A stretch of DNA of 13,309 nt, from assembly GCA_029054965.1 (NCBI GenBank), contig JAIDEF010000174.1, positions 1-13,309 on the forward strand, given 5' to 3'. The notes beneath the pieces were generated by a model that ran no database searches, had not been told where the DNA came from, and was given only the letters and a program-made list of their open reading frames with translations. Below are positions 13,024-13,309 of this stretch, in pieces. The translations under genes and the position numbers were made by a program. This DNA is from Eubacterium sp. (GTDB lineage Bacteria > Bacillota > Clostridia > Oscillospirales > Acutalibacteraceae). Each line of letters begins with the position of its first letter. Position 1 is the stretch's first letter.

Positions 13024-13309
13024 ATGGCATCAGAAAAAGTTATGGCAATTGTTGAAGAGCTTAAGGTTCTCACAGTTCTTGAGCTTTCAGAGCTCGTATC
13101 AGCAGTAGAAGAAGAGTTCGGCGTAAGCGCTGCAGCAGCAGTAGCAGTAGCAGCACCGGCAGACGGCGGTGCAGCAGCAGCTGACGAGAAGACAGAGTTT
13201 GACGTAGTACTTGCAGAAGTAGGCGGCAACAAAATTCAGGTTATCAAGGCAGTTCGTGAGGCAACAGGTCTTGGTCTTAAAGAGGCTAAGGAGATTGTTG
13301 ACGGTGCTC
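13024..13309 (+). CDS. rplL: 50S ribosomal protein L7/L12, 3' end cut by the window
   Basis: L7/L12 is the multi-copy stalk protein that recruits translation factors. The visible 95 codons cover the N-terminal dimerisation helices ([20 protein letters not shown]), an Ala/Gly/Pro-rich hinge at about 35-53, and most of the globular factor-binding domain ([20 protein letters not shown], then [21 protein letters not shown]). About 25-30 residues are missing beyond the right edge. GGAGG at 13011-13015 precedes ATG. Confidence 0.97.
   Translation, partial: MASEKVMAIVEELKVLTVLELSELVSAVEEEFGVSAAAAVAVAAPADGGAAAADEKTEFDVVLAEVGGNKIQVIKAVREATGLGLKEAKEIVDGA

Noticed and set aside
12990..13232. Minus-strand open frame rich in Ser and Ala opposite rplL
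   Set aside because: Mirror of the Ala-rich rplL hinge; no start signals and rplL is certain.
1..13309. CRISPR arrays, insertion sequences, attachment sites, prophage genes
   Set aside because: No spaced direct repeats, transposase or integrase motifs were seen; all long gaps are accounted for by promoters and leaders.

Overview
The window reads as a housekeeping segment of a low-to-mid GC Firmicute, most likely a gut Clostridia of the Oscillospiraceae/Ruminococcus type. This rests on strong GGAGG ribosome binding sites, TTGACA/TATAAT promoters, the rbfA-nrnA-truB-ribF gene order, zinc-binding (C+) forms of S18 and L33, and a Gram-positive style L10 leader with an intrinsic terminator. The genus is inferred, not proven. 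Both ends cut a gene: rbfA on the left and rplL on the right.

Layout. (1) Positions 1-3588, plus strand: a tightly overlapping operon of rbfA (partial), a DHH/DHHA1 nanoRNase (nrnA type), truB, a compact ribF and a HAD phosphatase. It covers ribosome maturation, small-RNA turnover, tRNA pseudouridylation and flavin cofactor synthesis. (2) 3590-4750, plus strand: a consensus promoter, a structured leader, then rpsF-ssb-rpsR and a strong terminator. (3) 4758-9455, minus strand: two flavoproteins (an HI0933/BaiN-like protein and a COG2509-like dehydrogenase) and trmB. These are followed by a separate module of a predicted beta-solenoid protein, a short ECF-type sigma factor and an unannotated 29-residue hydrophobic peptide. 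(4) 9541-13309, plus strand: the rpmG-secE-nusG, rplK-rplA and rplJ-rplL clusters, each preceded by a promoter or structured leader.

Most of the window is ordinary translation, transcription and secretion machinery. The part most likely to be undescribed is the minus-strand module at 4758-6063. Its three genes are chained by stop/start overlaps, and the two downstream genes lack their own ribosome binding site. In front lies a sequence resembling an ECF promoter (GGACA-15-CGTC), flanked by two perfect palindromes. The module encodes no conventional anti-sigma factor, so the beta-solenoid protein and the tiny membrane peptide are the natural candidates for controlling the sigma factor. That is a hypothesis from gene arrangement only.

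The regulatory RNA content is also rich: a promoter whose -35 box lies in the loop of a terminator-like hairpin (3590-3630), a long foldable leader before rplK (10859-10940), and an L10 leader with mutually exclusive terminator and antiterminator pairings (12203-12335).
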